A DNA stretch of 41,092 nt from an uncultured Aeromonadales bacterium (GCA_902782145.1 CACZLZ010000039.1:1-41092); one strand, 5' to 3'. Shown: positions 1-8,271, numbered from the stretch's first letter. The notes: generated by a model not told the origin, from the sequence alone. Program-made: numbers and translations.

Positions 1-47
1 GATGATCACGAAAAAGGAGAATTGATGATCACGTTTTTGTGGAACGG
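1..47 (-). repeat. 22-bp repeat cluster, IS21-type end debris
   Basis: Read on the minus strand, this edge holds two adjacent 22-bp units. The first begins CGTTCCAC and ends GTGATCAT; the second is more degenerate. The period and the CGTTCCAC core match the clusters at 39028-39115 and 40428-40515. Multiple direct repeats of about this length, often with such a core, are typical of IS21-family ends, so this is probably a leftover element end. No istA/istB gene is visible, and the rest may lie outside the window. Confidence 0.45.
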
Positions 48-71
48 ACGATCAGAAATTTGTATTGATAA

Positions 72-458
72 TGCTTAGATTTTTGTAGATTTTCCATTCG
101 TCACTCATTATGGGATCAGTTAAAAGACTCTGATTTTCCAGTTATTGTACATTTAAATGAAGCGGCTAATTCTGATTTTGTTCTGTTCCTTCAGAATTTA
201 AATAATGGAAGAGGCAGCGGCTATGAGCATACCTGCTGTAATTTTTGGGATGATCTGGATGAATACGACAAAAGTCAAATTGAAAAATTTGAAGGAGTTG
301 AAATTGGAACGCAAGACGGTGAAGAGATTATGCTTTCTTATGTCGATTTGTTATACTACATAAAACTTATAAGAAAACGTATTAATACCGGCAAACAAAG
401 TGAGGCAGTTATAGATAAATTAATTAGTGATTTCTCTAAAAAATACGTGGAAAAATAA
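72..458 (+). pseudogene. CdiI-type ribonuclease-toxin immunity protein, 5'-damaged
   Basis: An open frame of about 128 codons ends in TAA at 458 but has no usable start. In-frame TGA and TAA lie at 66-71, and the nearby ATG at 71 is one base out of frame. The translated core contains FEGVEIGTQDGEEIMLSYV followed by a YYIKLI helix and a basic C-terminus. That pattern resembles CDI (contact-dependent inhibition) immunity proteins of the CdiI_4 type, which block a nuclease toxin delivered by a neighbour's CdiA. The stretch is far more AT-rich than the surrounding chromosome, suggesting transfer. No cdiA-CT toxin is in view, so it is an orphan or remnant. The family call rests on pattern memory only. 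It could still be expressed if a frameshift near the start is a sequencing error. Confidence 0.5.
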
Positions 459-589
459 GAATCATACGATGACGTAAACTTCCGTATTCAAGCCGGCATA
501 CCTCACACTGACGGCTTTTTCTCCTACCAAATTCCTTTATTCTCCAAGTCGGCTATTCATTTACTGCATTAAATCGCCCAACTGTCTGA
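459..589. other. short non-coding spacer
   Basis: AT-rich spacer between two gene remnants. I see no convincing open frame, terminator or promoter. Confidence 0.4.
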
Positions 590-820
590 ATAACCAATTT
601 CCTGAGTCTATCTAGAAATTGTGGGAGGCTGAAATTTGGCTACGCTACCCGCACTCTGTCTCAGAAATCCGAGGTACCAGTGAAGTCAGAAGAACTGAAG
701 CAGATTGTCATCAAGGCTCAAGGCAACATCAACGGTGAAAACAACAGCTTCATACAGAAGTCAGATGCAGTCACCGATGATCCTGACACCTTTGTTATCA
801 AGTCCCAGCAGGGAGCTTAA
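590..820 (+). pseudogene. 3' remnant of an unidentified gene
   Basis: A 76-codon open stretch ends in TAA at 818-820 with no start codon and an in-frame TGA just upstream (587-589). The peptide is hydrophilic and looks genuinely coding in its last 60 residues (for example KSEELKQIVIKAQGNI, then DDPDTFVIKSQQGA). That suggests the C-terminus of a larger protein cut off by rearrangement. I do not recognise the family. The frame ends inside a hairpin shared with the end of the convergent transporter gene. Confidence 0.35.
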
Positions 821-828
821 ACCCTGCT
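807..828. terminator. hairpin between convergent genes
   Basis: AGCAGGG and CCCTGCT form a perfect 7-bp stem around an 8-base loop, between the upstream plus-strand remnant and the minus-strand transporter gene. Neither strand has a clean U-run after the stem, so a bidirectional terminator role is only a suggestion. Confidence 0.3.
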
Positions 829-848
829 TCAGTTCCCATTTTCTGCTC

Positions 849-2315
849 TCAGTTTTCTTTCGGCTTCGGAGCCTTCTGGGGCGCACCCTGGCCCAGATCC
901 TTCAGGGCCACACCCTGCATCAGGTTCTTCTCCAGGTGCTCCAGGGACACGCCTTTGGTCTCCGGGACGAACTTCATGATCACGAAGATGGAGATCAGGG
1001 AGCAGACTGCATACAGGGCCATGGTCAGGGAGTTGCCCAGGCAGCCCAGCAGGGGGAGGAAGGTGGCGGCTATGGCCATGTTGGACAGCCAGTTTGCGCC
1101 TGTGGAGCAGGTGATGCCGAAATCCCTACCTGCCAGGGGCTGGATCTCGGAGCACAGCACCCAGACCACAGGACCGGCGGAGAAGGCGAAGGCCACAATG
1201 AACACCAGCACAGAGATGATGGCGGCCATGCTCTGTCCCAGGGCGATGAACAGTGCCAGGGCACCCATGGCCAGGGTCATGATCCCGTAGCCTGCCAGGA
1301 GGATCTTCTTCCGGCCCCACTTTTCAATGTAGGCGATGGCGATGAAGGTGGCCAGCATGTTGGTCAGGCCGATGGCAATGGTGCCCATGTTGGTGGCGAA
1401 TTCCGAGGTGTAGCCGGCATTGCGGATGATCTCGGGTCCGAAGTACATGACTATGTTGATCCCGCACAGCTGCTGCATCAGCTGCAGGGCGATACCCAGG
1501 AACACGGTCCGGCGGAAGTTCTTGTTTTCCCGGAACATCCTGATCCCGCTGGTTCTGCCGATGCAGGATGCGGCGGCGGCGCGGATCTCCTCCGCTTCCT
1601 GCTCAGCCTCCTCCGGGGTGGTGCGGATCCCATGCAGCACCTTCTGGGCTTCCTGATCCCGGCCTACAGAAAACAGCCACCTGGGGGAGCGGGGCAGGAA
1701 CAGCACGCCCAGCAGGAAGATCACTGAGGGGATGACGGTCATGAAGAACATGGCCCGCCAGCCAAGGGAGATGTTGCTGAACATGAAGTCGGATGCAGCC
1801 TGGCCTGCCTGTTCAGCAGAGCCGGAGTAGGTACCCTTTCTGATCAGGGTGTTGATGACGAAGGAGGCCAGGATCCCGGCGGTGATCATGAGCTGGTACA
1901 TGGAGATCATGGTTCCCCGGATGTTCCGGGGGGCCACCTCGGAGAGGTAAAGGGGCGCAGTGAAGGAGGCCACGCCAATGGACAGTCCCACCACCGTGCG
2001 GCTGATGATAAGCATGGCCCCGCTGCCTGACAGGGCACAGCCCAGGGAGCCTAGGACGAAGCTCAGACCGCTGACCAGCAAAGTCATTTTTCTGCCGTAC
2101 CTGCGGGTCAGGATCCCGGCGGACAGGGCGCCGGCTGCGGCTCCGGCCATCATGGAACTGACCACCCAGGAGATGGCCGTGTCACTGAGATCCAGATCCT
2201 GCTTGATGAAATCCTTGGCCTGGGCAATGACACCGATGTCAATGCCGAATACCAGTCCTGCCAGTGCTGCCATAAGGCAGATGAGGAAAATTTTGAAGGA
2301 TGAGCCTGTTTTCAT
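849..2315 (-). CDS. MFS sugar:H+ symporter (sugar porter family)
   Basis: A 488-residue inner-membrane protein of the major facilitator superfamily, sugar porter branch (GalP/XylE/AraE relatives), predicted to import a hexose or pentose with protons. Family signatures are visible: RRYGRK after the second helix, SRTVVGLSIG, an RGTMISMYQLMITAGI stretch near helix 5, LPRSPRWLF in the central loop, and PETKG at residues 451-455 after the last helix. Twelve hydrophobic segments can be traced. The length is normal for the family. The start ATG follows a purine-rich GAGAGAGAA element. Substrate specificity cannot be read from the sequence, and galactose, glucose, xylose or arabinose are all possible. 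It stands alone, with no sugar kinase or isomerase beside it. An inverted repeat lies about 40 bases upstream of the start. Confidence 0.85.
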   Translation of the reverse strand: MKTGSSFKIFLICLMAALAGLVFGIDIGVIAQAKDFIKQDLDLSDTAISWVVSSMMAGAAAGALSAGILTRRYGRKMTLLVSGLSFVLGSLGCALSGSGAMLIISRTVVGLSIGVASFTAPLYLSEVAPRNIRGTMISMYQLMITAGILASFVINTLIRKGTYSGSAEQAGQAASDFMFSNISLGWRAMFFMTVIPSVIFLLGVLFLPRSPRWLFSVGRDQEAQKVLHGIRTTPEEAEQEAEEIRAAAASCIGRTSGIRMFRENKNFRRTVFLGIALQLMQQLCGINIVMYFGPEIIRNAGYTSEFATNMGTIAIGLTNMLATFIAIAYIEKWGRKKILLAGYGIMTLAMGALALFIALGQSMAAIISVLVFIVAFAFSAGPVVWVLCSEIQPLAGRDFGITCSTGANWLSNMAIAATFLPLLGCLGNSLTMALYAVCSLISIFVIMKFVPETKGVSLEHLEKNLMQGVALKDLGQGAPQKAPKPKEN

Positions 2316-2353
2316 GGGTTCTCTCTCTGCTTGTTGCTACTAGATCGGGTCTT

Positions 2354-2376
2354 ATCCCGTGAAGTTTGCACGGGAT
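2354..2376. promoter_or_regulatory. 8-bp inverted repeat in the transporter leader
   Basis: ATCCCGTG and CACGGGAT are perfect inverted repeats separated by seven bases, 39 bases upstream of the sugar-porter start. It could be an operator for a sugar-responsive repressor or a hairpin in the 5' leader RNA. No regulator gene is adjacent, so the function is not established. Confidence 0.4.
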
Positions 2377-2640
2377 CTGCATACCCTGCTGCGGTGCCGG
2401 ACAGAAACCTGACCGGCTACGTGCCGGGGCCCCTCCTGCCTCCGGGGCAGGGGAGCCGAGCCGGAAGATCTGCGTTGCAGCCGGTTCAGCACAGGTGCAC
2501 GGTCCGGCTGGCGGAGGCAGCGCCTGATCCTGATCTGCCTGCAGTGGCTTCCCCCGGGCACTATGGTGGTAAACGCTTTTCCGGGGCGGAGGTTACAGCC
2601 TCCGGGAACTTTTCTGGAGCTTTTTCCCGTGGCTCTTCTG
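2377..2640. other. GC-rich spacer between transporter and DUF805 gene
   Basis: About 260 bases with no credible gene. It contains imperfect GC-rich inverted repeats (around 2428-2458 and 2591-2606) but none with a U-run, so I do not call a terminator. A transporter promoter would be expected here, but I could not pick one with confidence. Confidence 0.35.
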
Positions 2641-3705
2641 CTATGTCTGCCTGTTCAGGTTTCTTATGTGGCTCAGGACCGTGTCCCGATCCCCCTGGAC
2701 AATGTCCCGGCCGCTGAAGTGGATGCAGAAGGCGTCATTGCCCCGGTTGGTGGTGAGGTAATAGAAGGAGTTTCCCTGGTACAGGTGGTAGGTGTACTGG
2801 GTTGGTGCGGAGACAAACTGCCGGAGATCAAAGATCCCCGGGCATTTGGCTGTCAGCTCCTTCAGGATGGTCACGGTGAAGCCATCCAGGAGTTCCGGGG
2901 TCACTCCCATAATGAAGCCCTTCCGGTCAGCGGTCACCACCCCGTAGAAGATGTTGAAAACATCGCCTGTGGCCAGGGTGAGGATGATCTTGAACGCCGG
3001 GCCGGTGAAGGATTTCCAGCCGTCATAGTCCATGACATAGCGGTAACTGTTGGCGGTGTTGAGGTAAATGAGCTGCCGGTTCCGGAGCATGGCTATGATC
3101 TCCACCGGATGGCCGACGGCACCAGAGAGGGAGTCAATGTCCAGGGAGCCCTGAAAGAGGCTGCTGGCAAAGACGGGATATCTGTCTGTTCCGGTGTCCC
3201 GCCTGGGGGAGCCAGCCGCTCCGGACGTGGACGGGCTTTCCTGGAAAGGCCGGCTTCCATAGCCGGCGGCTCCGGATCCGGACTGCCTGGAGGCGGCTTC
3301 TCCGTCCGGGTGCATGGAGCTGCTGTCATGCCCGTCGTATGCGGACCAGGAGGTGGACGGGGAAGGGGCGGCATAGGCTGACTGGGGATTGCTTTGGCGG
3401 ATGAAGAACCCGAAGATCAGCAGGAGGGGGCCCAAAAAAGGCAGCAGATACAGCAACTGCCACCATCCCGTGTGCCCCACGTCGTGGAGGCGCCGGGATC
3501 CAACAGCAAGTGAAGGGATTAAAACGGCCAGAACGGCCAGATTCAGGATGGAGAATGCAGAGTGGTCGTTGGCGAGCAGGCCCACTATCATGTTAAAGAT
3601 CCAGGCGACCAGGATGAACCACCAGAATTCGGATCGGGAGGCAGTGCCGCTGAAGGTGGCGTACTTCCTGAACATGCAGATCCAGAACGCTGTGGCAATA
3701 TTCAT
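2641..3705 (-). CDS. DUF805 membrane protein with an extra C-terminal domain
   Basis: A 354-residue protein. Residues 5-105 match the DUF805 inner-membrane family: an aromatic N-terminus with FSGTASRSEFWWF, several hydrophobic helices, and the signature RRLHDVGHTGWW before the last helix. Typical DUF805 proteins stop at 110-150 residues. Here a Pro/Ser/Gly-rich linker (about 110-195) leads to a soluble domain of about 160 residues rich in aromatic and beta-type sequence (for example YRYVMDYDGWKSF) that I do not recognise. Topology is inferred, and the extra domain is probably cytoplasmic. The start ATG follows AAAGAGAG. It lies upstream of the sugar-porter gene on the same strand but 325 bases away, so shared transcription is uncertain. 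The biochemical role is unknown. Confidence 0.65.
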   Translation of the reverse strand: MNIATAFWICMFRKYATFSGTASRSEFWWFILVAWIFNMIVGLLANDHSAFSILNLAVLAVLIPSLAVGSRRLHDVGHTGWWQLLYLLPFLGPLLLIFGFFIRQSNPQSAYAAPSPSTSWSAYDGHDSSSMHPDGEAASRQSGSGAAGYGSRPFQESPSTSGAAGSPRRDTGTDRYPVFASSLFQGSLDIDSLSGAVGHPVEIIAMLRNRQLIYLNTANSYRYVMDYDGWKSFTGPAFKIILTLATGDVFNIFYGVVTADRKGFIMGVTPELLDGFTVTILKELTAKCPGIFDLRQFVSAPTQYTYHLYQGNSFYYLTTNRGNDAFCIHFSGRDIVQGDRDTVLSHIRNLNRQT

Positions 3706-3785
3706 TTCTCTCTTTTTCCTCTGCCGTTCCTGCGCCTGATTATACCCTGCATGCAGTCACAGCCGCCGGGGCCGGGATCTCGATT

Positions 3786-4763
3786 TCAGGGCTTTTCCGC
3801 CAGGAACACCGCCCTCTGGGGGGCTTCATGGCCCTCCACCGTCCGTCCGGGATCCCGGGGATCCAGAAAATCCTCCAGGGACTCCGCACAGCCCCAGGGG
3901 GAGCGGTGCTGCTCCCGGGAGGTGGTCTTCTCCAGGCTGATCATCCGGGGTTCCCTGAAGCCGGTGCGGTCAAGCCAGCGCAGGGCGGCTTCCGGGGAGG
4001 GAATGAACCAGACATTGGTCATGCAGGCGTAGCGGTCCTGGGGTGTCAGCACTGTGTGCTCATCCCCGGTGACCACCAGGGTTTCAAGGACTAACTGCCC
4101 TCCGGGACGGAGGAGATCTCTGAGGCGCTCCAGATGATCCACCGGGGACTTCTGATGATAGATCACTCCCATGGAGAACACTGTGTCAAAGGACTCCAGG
4201 GACGGAGGAAGCTGTTCCAGCACCAGGGGGAAGAGGTGGATCCCGGATATCTCCCTGACGAGGGCACGGATCATCAGGAACTGGAACAGGTAGTTGCAGA
4301 AGGGATCGATGCCGCAGATCCGCGCGGCTCCCGCCTCCTTCATCCGCCACATGTGGTAGCCGTTGCCGCAGCCCACGTCCAGCACGTTCCGGCCGGAGAG
4401 ATCGGCAATGTGATCTTTCAGCCGGTCCCATTTGAGATCCGACTGCCATTCGGAGTCAATGTCCACGCCGAAGAGACTGTAGGGGCCCTTGCGCCAGGGC
4501 TGCACCTGCTTCAGGGCGCTCCGGAGAAACTTCTGCTGCTCCGGGGTAATATCCTCAGCGCTGCCCACCTCAATCCGGGCACCGGGGCGGAGTTCCCCCC
4601 GGGGCAGTTCCTGGATCTTCTCCAGGAGGGCATGCCAGCGGCTGAAGTTGCCGTGGGGGCGGGCGGCCAGCCATTCCTCCATCTGGGGGATCAGAGTTCC
4701 CAGCCAGGTCAGCATCCTGCCGTCACCGGCCAGTTCAGCCAGATCTTTGCCGAACAGCTCCAT
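3786..4763 (-). CDS. cmoB: tRNA U34 carboxymethyltransferase CmoB
   Basis: A 325-residue cytoplasmic enzyme that transfers a carboxymethyl group from carboxy-SAM to 5-hydroxyuridine at tRNA position 34, giving cmo5U and broadening wobble decoding. Visible family features are the N-terminal helical region with WRKGPYSLFGVDIDSEWQSD, the Rossmann methyltransferase motif LDVGCGNGYHMWRM at about 126-139, GIDP, FDTVFSMGVIYHQKSP and MTNVWFIPS. The length agrees with E. coli CmoB (about 323). The start ATG has an AAGGAG ribosome-binding site seven bases upstream. It follows cmoA on the same strand with a 230-base gap, the usual functional pair. Cmo5U is relevant to the Val-TAC tRNAs found in this window. 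Confidence 0.95.
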   Translation of the reverse strand: MELFGKDLAELAGDGRMLTWLGTLIPQMEEWLAARPHGNFSRWHALLEKIQELPRGELRPGARIEVGSAEDITPEQQKFLRSALKQVQPWRKGPYSLFGVDIDSEWQSDLKWDRLKDHIADLSGRNVLDVGCGNGYHMWRMKEAGAARICGIDPFCNYLFQFLMIRALVREISGIHLFPLVLEQLPPSLESFDTVFSMGVIYHQKSPVDHLERLRDLLRPGGQLVLETLVVTGDEHTVLTPQDRYACMTNVWFIPSPEAALRWLDRTGFREPRMISLEKTTSREQHRSPWGCAESLEDFLDPRDPGRTVEGHEAPQRAVFLAEKP

Positions 4764-4993
4764 GGTGTTCTCCTTGATGTCCTGATGCGCCCGCCTGGAA
4801 GAGATTGGGGCAGATCCGGACGGGCAGTGATGATGATCGGGGCTCCGTGCGCTTTTCCTTCCGTGATGACGGAGGCATTTCCAGACAGCATCCCGTTCCG
4901 GCTGGGGGCGGCGGGCAGATCCGCTCTCCGGTCTCTGCTTTCCGCCCTTCGTATCCGATCTCCGTCCTCCAGTGTCAGCCGCCGTCCCAGTCT
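4764..4993. other. cmoA-cmoB spacer
   Basis: 230 bases with no gene and no recognisable terminator. The two cmo genes are usually adjacent or overlapping, so this gap is longer than common. It contains the AAGGAG site for cmoB. Confidence 0.4.
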
Positions 4994-5722
4994 TCAGTCC
5001 TTCAGGGCCATCACCGAGCAGAAGTCATACATCTGAAACCAGCGCTGCACCCGGGTGAAGCCGGCGCCATGGAGCCTTGCTTCCAGCTCCTGCCAGGAGT
5101 CCGGCAGCAGCACATCCTCCAGGGCGGTGCGCTTCCGGCTGATCTCCAGTTCACTGTAGCCGTTGCTCCGTTTGAAGTCAAAATACTCCTCAGTGAGCAG
5201 GGCTTCGGCATCAGGATCCGGATCCTTCAGCTTCTCGCTGATGAGCAGGATCCCGCCGGGAAGCAGATCCTGCCAGATCCGGTTCAGGATCTGGTCCCGC
5301 TCCTCCCGGGGGATAAACTGGAGCACAAAGTTCAGGATCACCACTGAGGCGTCTGGGGTTCTGAACCGGGTGATATCACCCAGCACTGCCTCGGCCGGCA
5401 CCGGGGAGTTGTAGGAGGAGAAGATCACTGAGCAGCGCCGGATCATGGCCTCGGAACTGTCCACGGCCACCAGGCGCACTTTCCGATCTGCGGGCATGGC
5501 CCGGCGGACGGCCAGGGACGCCTCGCCCAGAGAGCATCCCAAATCGTAGATCACCGAGTTGTCCCGGGCATGGCGGGCAGCCATCCGGCCGATGGCATTG
5601 ATGATGAGCTCATAGCCGGGGATGGATCGCCGGGCCATGTCCGGAAACACCTCCGCCACCTTCTCGTCAAAGGTGAAGGGGCGGCCGCCGGAAAGGGGAT
5701 CGGTGAAAACAGTGTCTTTCAT
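4994..5722 (-). CDS. cmoA: carboxy-S-adenosyl-L-methionine synthase CmoA
   Basis: A 242-residue enzyme that converts SAM and prephenate to carboxy-SAM, the cofactor used by CmoB. Family hallmarks are FTFDEKVAEVFPDMARRSIPGY near the N-terminus, the SAM-binding motif YDLGCSLGEAS at about 59-69, NFVLQFIP, and the long SNGYSELEISRKRTALEDVL-type segment contacting the carboxyl ligand. The length is close to E. coli CmoA (247). The start ATG is preceded by a GAGG element. It lies upstream of cmoB on the minus strand and diverges from the small gene at 5979, so a divergent control region is expected in 5723-5978. Confidence 0.95.
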   Translation of the reverse strand: MKDTVFTDPLSGGRPFTFDEKVAEVFPDMARRSIPGYELIINAIGRMAARHARDNSVIYDLGCSLGEASLAVRRAMPADRKVRLVAVDSSEAMIRRCSVIFSSYNSPVPAEAVLGDITRFRTPDASVVILNFVLQFIPREERDQILNRIWQDLLPGGILLISEKLKDPDPDAEALLTEEYFDFKRSNGYSELEISRKRTALEDVLLPDSWQELEARLHGAGFTRVQRWFQMYDFCSVMALKD

Positions 5723-5978
5723 GGGGAGCCTCAGGGGAAGGGGTCGGAACGGAGCTGCCGGATCCGGGAGCTGGGATCAGAGCCGCAGGATCCTGCGGGA
5801 CTGGGATCGGGATCGGGAGCGTGCCGGGGAGGGCCGGGATCTGCTCTGAAAATGTTCAGTCAGATCCGCTCCAAAAAAAGTTAAAAAAAGTCATTGCGTT
5901 TTTGCTCCGGCGGACGATAACACATACCCGTGGGTAAATTCCAGTATACCCCGCATTTGGTGTTTTTGGAGAAAATTG
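5723..5978. other. divergent intergenic region, cmoA / small gene
   Basis: A 256-base divergent spacer. The cmoA side (5731-5870) is crowded with GGATC words, seven GATC in about 150 bases. An A/T-rich block (5872-5960) should contain the promoters for both directions. I could not select -10/-35 pairs with confidence. Confidence 0.35.
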
Positions 5979-6176
5979 ATGTATCAGATTGGGTCCAGGG
6001 TTAAATCTTTTGTCAGCAGCCTGCCTGAGGAACAGCAGATTATCCTGCAGCGTCTCATTAAGAAATGTCAGATTTATGCCGAGCGGAGAGCCGCCGAGGA
6101 CACTTCCTTTGTCCTGCAACCAGCTGACGCTGCCAGTGTGAGCGTAGAGCATCAGGAGACTGTCCGCCAGAGATAG
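5979..6176 (+). CDS. small hypothetical protein, 65 residues
   Basis: ATG at 5979 follows GGAG with seven bases spacing, and the frame ends just before a strong terminator at 6205-6239. Both points support a real gene. The peptide starts MYQIGSRVKSFVSSL and continues with a predicted amphipathic helix (EEQQIILQRLIKKCQIYAERRA, shown as about residues 14-35), then a polar tail. It has no signal peptide or membrane segment. I do not recognise it. It could bind nucleic acid or a protein partner through the basic helix, but that is a guess. It sits between cmoA (divergent) and ruvC (630 bases downstream). Confidence 0.55.
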   Translation: MYQIGSRVKSFVSSLPEEQQIILQRLIKKCQIYAERRAAEDTSFVLQPADAASVSVEHQETVRQR

Positions 6177-6204
6177 TTCTGAACAGGATCGCCTTAATGA
6201 GGAG

Positions 6205-6239
6205 CGGATCATGTCCTGGGGCATGGTCCGTTTTTTTTT
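6205..6239 (+). terminator. intrinsic terminator after the small gene
   Basis: CGGATCATG pairs with CATGGTCCG (one G-U pair) around an 8-base loop, followed directly by nine T residues. This is a convincing rho-independent terminator 29 bases after the stop of the 65-residue gene. Confidence 0.8.
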
Positions 6240-6717
6240 GTCCTGGCACCAGGTCAGACTCTGTCCCGGGCAGGATCCAGGATCCGTTTTCGCTGCTTCC
6301 GGCTCCCGGATCCCCCCTCGGATCTCACCCCTTGCAGCGGGATGGGTTCCGCAGTACACTGTCATTGGTCCGGCGGCGTTTACGGAACTTCCGGGAGGCT
6401 TTTTTTTTGGGAGAGCTTGCTACTCCGGTGCCTCTGCCGCCGTACCCCCGCTTCATTTCCGGCATCCGGCCTGCTCCCTACCGTTTTCCCCTGTCTCTTT
6501 CCTGTCCTGCTGACATTTCACCGTTTCTGACATCACCCCGTACATCAGTCGTCGTTTCTGCAGTGACCCTGCCTCTGTTTATCCGCACCCTCCGTACTCT
6601 ACGGCACTGACATCCTGCCGTCAGATCAAAATCGGCGAGTCATCGTGCATGACTGGATCCTCCGCCTGACTGTGTCACATATTCAGATGGCGGCGGTTTA
6701 TCCGGATCCGGACTTTT
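6240..6717. other. gene-free region upstream of ruvC
   Basis: About 480 bases with no credible protein gene. It is pyrimidine-rich on the plus strand and contains a run of nine T at about 6401-6409. A small RNA gene cannot be excluded between the two terminators flanking this stretch, but I see no known RNA family. Confidence 0.35.
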
Positions 6718-6740
6718 CCCGGCGGGAGAGCCGGGTTTTT
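6718..6740 (+). terminator. terminator-like hairpin upstream of ruvC
   Basis: CCCGGC and GCCGGG form a perfect 6-bp stem with a 6-base loop, followed by TTTTTGTT. No protein gene directly precedes it, so it either ends an unrecognised small RNA or attenuates transcription entering ruvC. Confidence 0.55.
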
Positions 6741-6873
6741 GTTAAAATGACGGGGATCCGGCGGTGCCGGCAGGCACCGGGAGATGGGACTGCCGGGTGT
6801 TCCGGCTCCGGGTTCCCCCGGGCGCGGCGGCCGCAGATCAGATTACTGATGGGGTTGACACTGGGGTTGGCTG

Positions 6874-7380
6874 ATGAGTGTTATTCTGGGGATTGATCCT
6901 GGATCCCGGATCACCGGTTACGGGGTGGTGGAGATCGCCGGCAACCGGCTGTGTTACCTGGGATCCGGCTGCATCCGCACGGAAACGGATGCACTGTTTC
7001 CCAACCGCCTGAAGCAGATCTACGACGGTGTCACCGAGATCATCGGTCAGTTCAACCCGGATCAGTTTGCCGTGGAGTCACCCTTTATGGCCCGGAGTGT
7101 GGACAGCGCCTTCAAACTCTGCCACGCCCGGGCGGCGGCCATGCTGGCCGGGCTGAATGCGGGGGTGTATATCGGGGAGTACAGTCCCCGGCAGATCAAG
7201 CAGATCGTGGCCGGCTACGGCAATGCTTCCAAGGAGCAGGTGCAGAGCATGGTGGTCAGGATCCTGGCCCTGAACAGATCACCCCAGGCGGATGCCGCCG
7301 ATGCCTTGGCCACGGCCATCTGCCACGGTCGGACCCTCCAGGGCCTTGTAGGCCGGAAGCAGATGCTCCCCCTGGGGTAA
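6874..7380 (+). CDS. ruvC: Holliday junction resolvase RuvC
   Basis: A 168-residue endonuclease that cuts Holliday junctions made by RecA recombination, working as a dimer with the RuvAB motor. The acidic catalytic set is visible: Asp7 in [12 protein letters not shown], Glu in FAVESPFM (about 67), and Asp residues in [12 protein letters not shown] near 138-141. The RuvC length is normal (E. coli 173). ATG at 6874 opens directly onto the canonical GIDPG motif. The ribosome-binding site is weak (GGGG-type). A 192-base gap rich in GGATCC words separates it from ruvA. Confidence 0.95.
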   Translation: MSVILGIDPGSRITGYGVVEIAGNRLCYLGSGCIRTETDALFPNRLKQIYDGVTEIIGQFNPDQFAVESPFMARSVDSAFKLCHARAAAMLAGLNAGVYIGEYSPRQIKQIVAGYGNASKEQVQSMVVRILALNRSPQADAADALATAICHGRTLQGLVGRKQMLPLG

Positions 7381-7572
7381 AGTTACCCCGCCCACTCATT
7401 CCGGGAGTCCTGAGCCAGTTCCCGTAGCCGTGGCCGCATGCGGGGACCGGATCCCGGTACCGGAACAGAGCCGGGAACTGATCAGCGCTTCAGATCCCGG
7501 AGACCGGATCCCTGATCCGGACTCAGGAGCCGGCGGCGGAACAGATTATTGCACGAGTAGAGGAAAGCACAG

Positions 7573-8217
7573 ATGATAAGCACGCTCAGAGGCGTTCTTG
7601 CAGAGCGCCGGCCGCCCTTTGTGGTGCTGGAGACCGGTGGCGTGGGCTATGAGCTGGAGATGCCCATGTCCTGCATTTTCCAGTTGCCGGAGAAGATCGG
7701 GTCGGAGATCAAGGTCTATGTCCATGAGATCATCCGGGAGGATGCCTATCTGCTTTACGGTTTCTGCAGTGTTGCGGAGCGCTCCCTGTTCCGGGAACTG
7801 CTGAAGATCAGCTCCGTGGGGCCCCGGACCGCCCTGGTGCTACTTTCCAACTTGACTGTGAGCCAGCTGGCAGCCATCGTGGAGAAGCAGGATGCCGCCT
7901 CCCTGGCCAAGCTTCCCACCATCGGCAGGAAGACCGCGGAGCGCCTTATTGTGGAGCTCAAAGATATCCTTGCCCGGTGGGGCCGGGATCCGGCCAATGC
8001 GGCCCTGATGACCGGAGAGAACGGTCAGGTGCCTTCCTTTTCCGGGACTGCACCGGGATCCCCGGATCCCGCCCGGGATCTGGCTGTGGCTGCCATGCAG
8101 CAGCTGGGCTATCCCGCCCGGGATGCGGAGCGCCTGGTGAATGCCGTCTATGAGCAGGGGAAGACCACGGAGATCATGATCCGGGAGGCCCTGCAGCTGA
8201 CTCTGAAGGGCAAGTGA
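7573..8217 (+). CDS. ruvA: Holliday junction DNA helicase subunit RuvA
   Basis: A 214-residue junction-binding protein that forms tetramers on four-way DNA and loads the RuvB motor. Typical features are the OB-fold N-terminus (MISTLRGVLAERRPPFVVLE), the tandem helix-hairpin-helix motifs SSVGPRTALVLLS and LPTIGRKTAERLIVELKD, a flexible linker rich in Pro/Ser, and the C-terminal RuvB-binding domain (AMQQLGYPARDAERLV). The start ATG has a GAGGAAA ribosome-binding site. It is followed by ruvB with a 54-base gap, suggesting co-transcription. Confidence 0.96.
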   Translation: MISTLRGVLAERRPPFVVLETGGVGYELEMPMSCIFQLPEKIGSEIKVYVHEIIREDAYLLYGFCSVAERSLFRELLKISSVGPRTALVLLSNLTVSQLAAIVEKQDAASLAKLPTIGRKTAERLIVELKDILARWGRDPANAALMTGENGQVPSFSGTAPGSPDPARDLAVAAMQQLGYPARDAERLVNAVYEQGKTTEIMIREALQLTLKGK

Positions 8218-8271
8218 TCCGGTGTCCGGATCTCTATTCCGATCCCGGTCACTGAGCGGAGGTGAAACTGA

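Noticed and set aside
5856-6365. 169-codon minus-strand frame overlapping the 65-residue gene
   Set aside because: It crosses the strong plus-strand terminator and lacks a ribosome-binding site; the plus-strand small gene is better supported.
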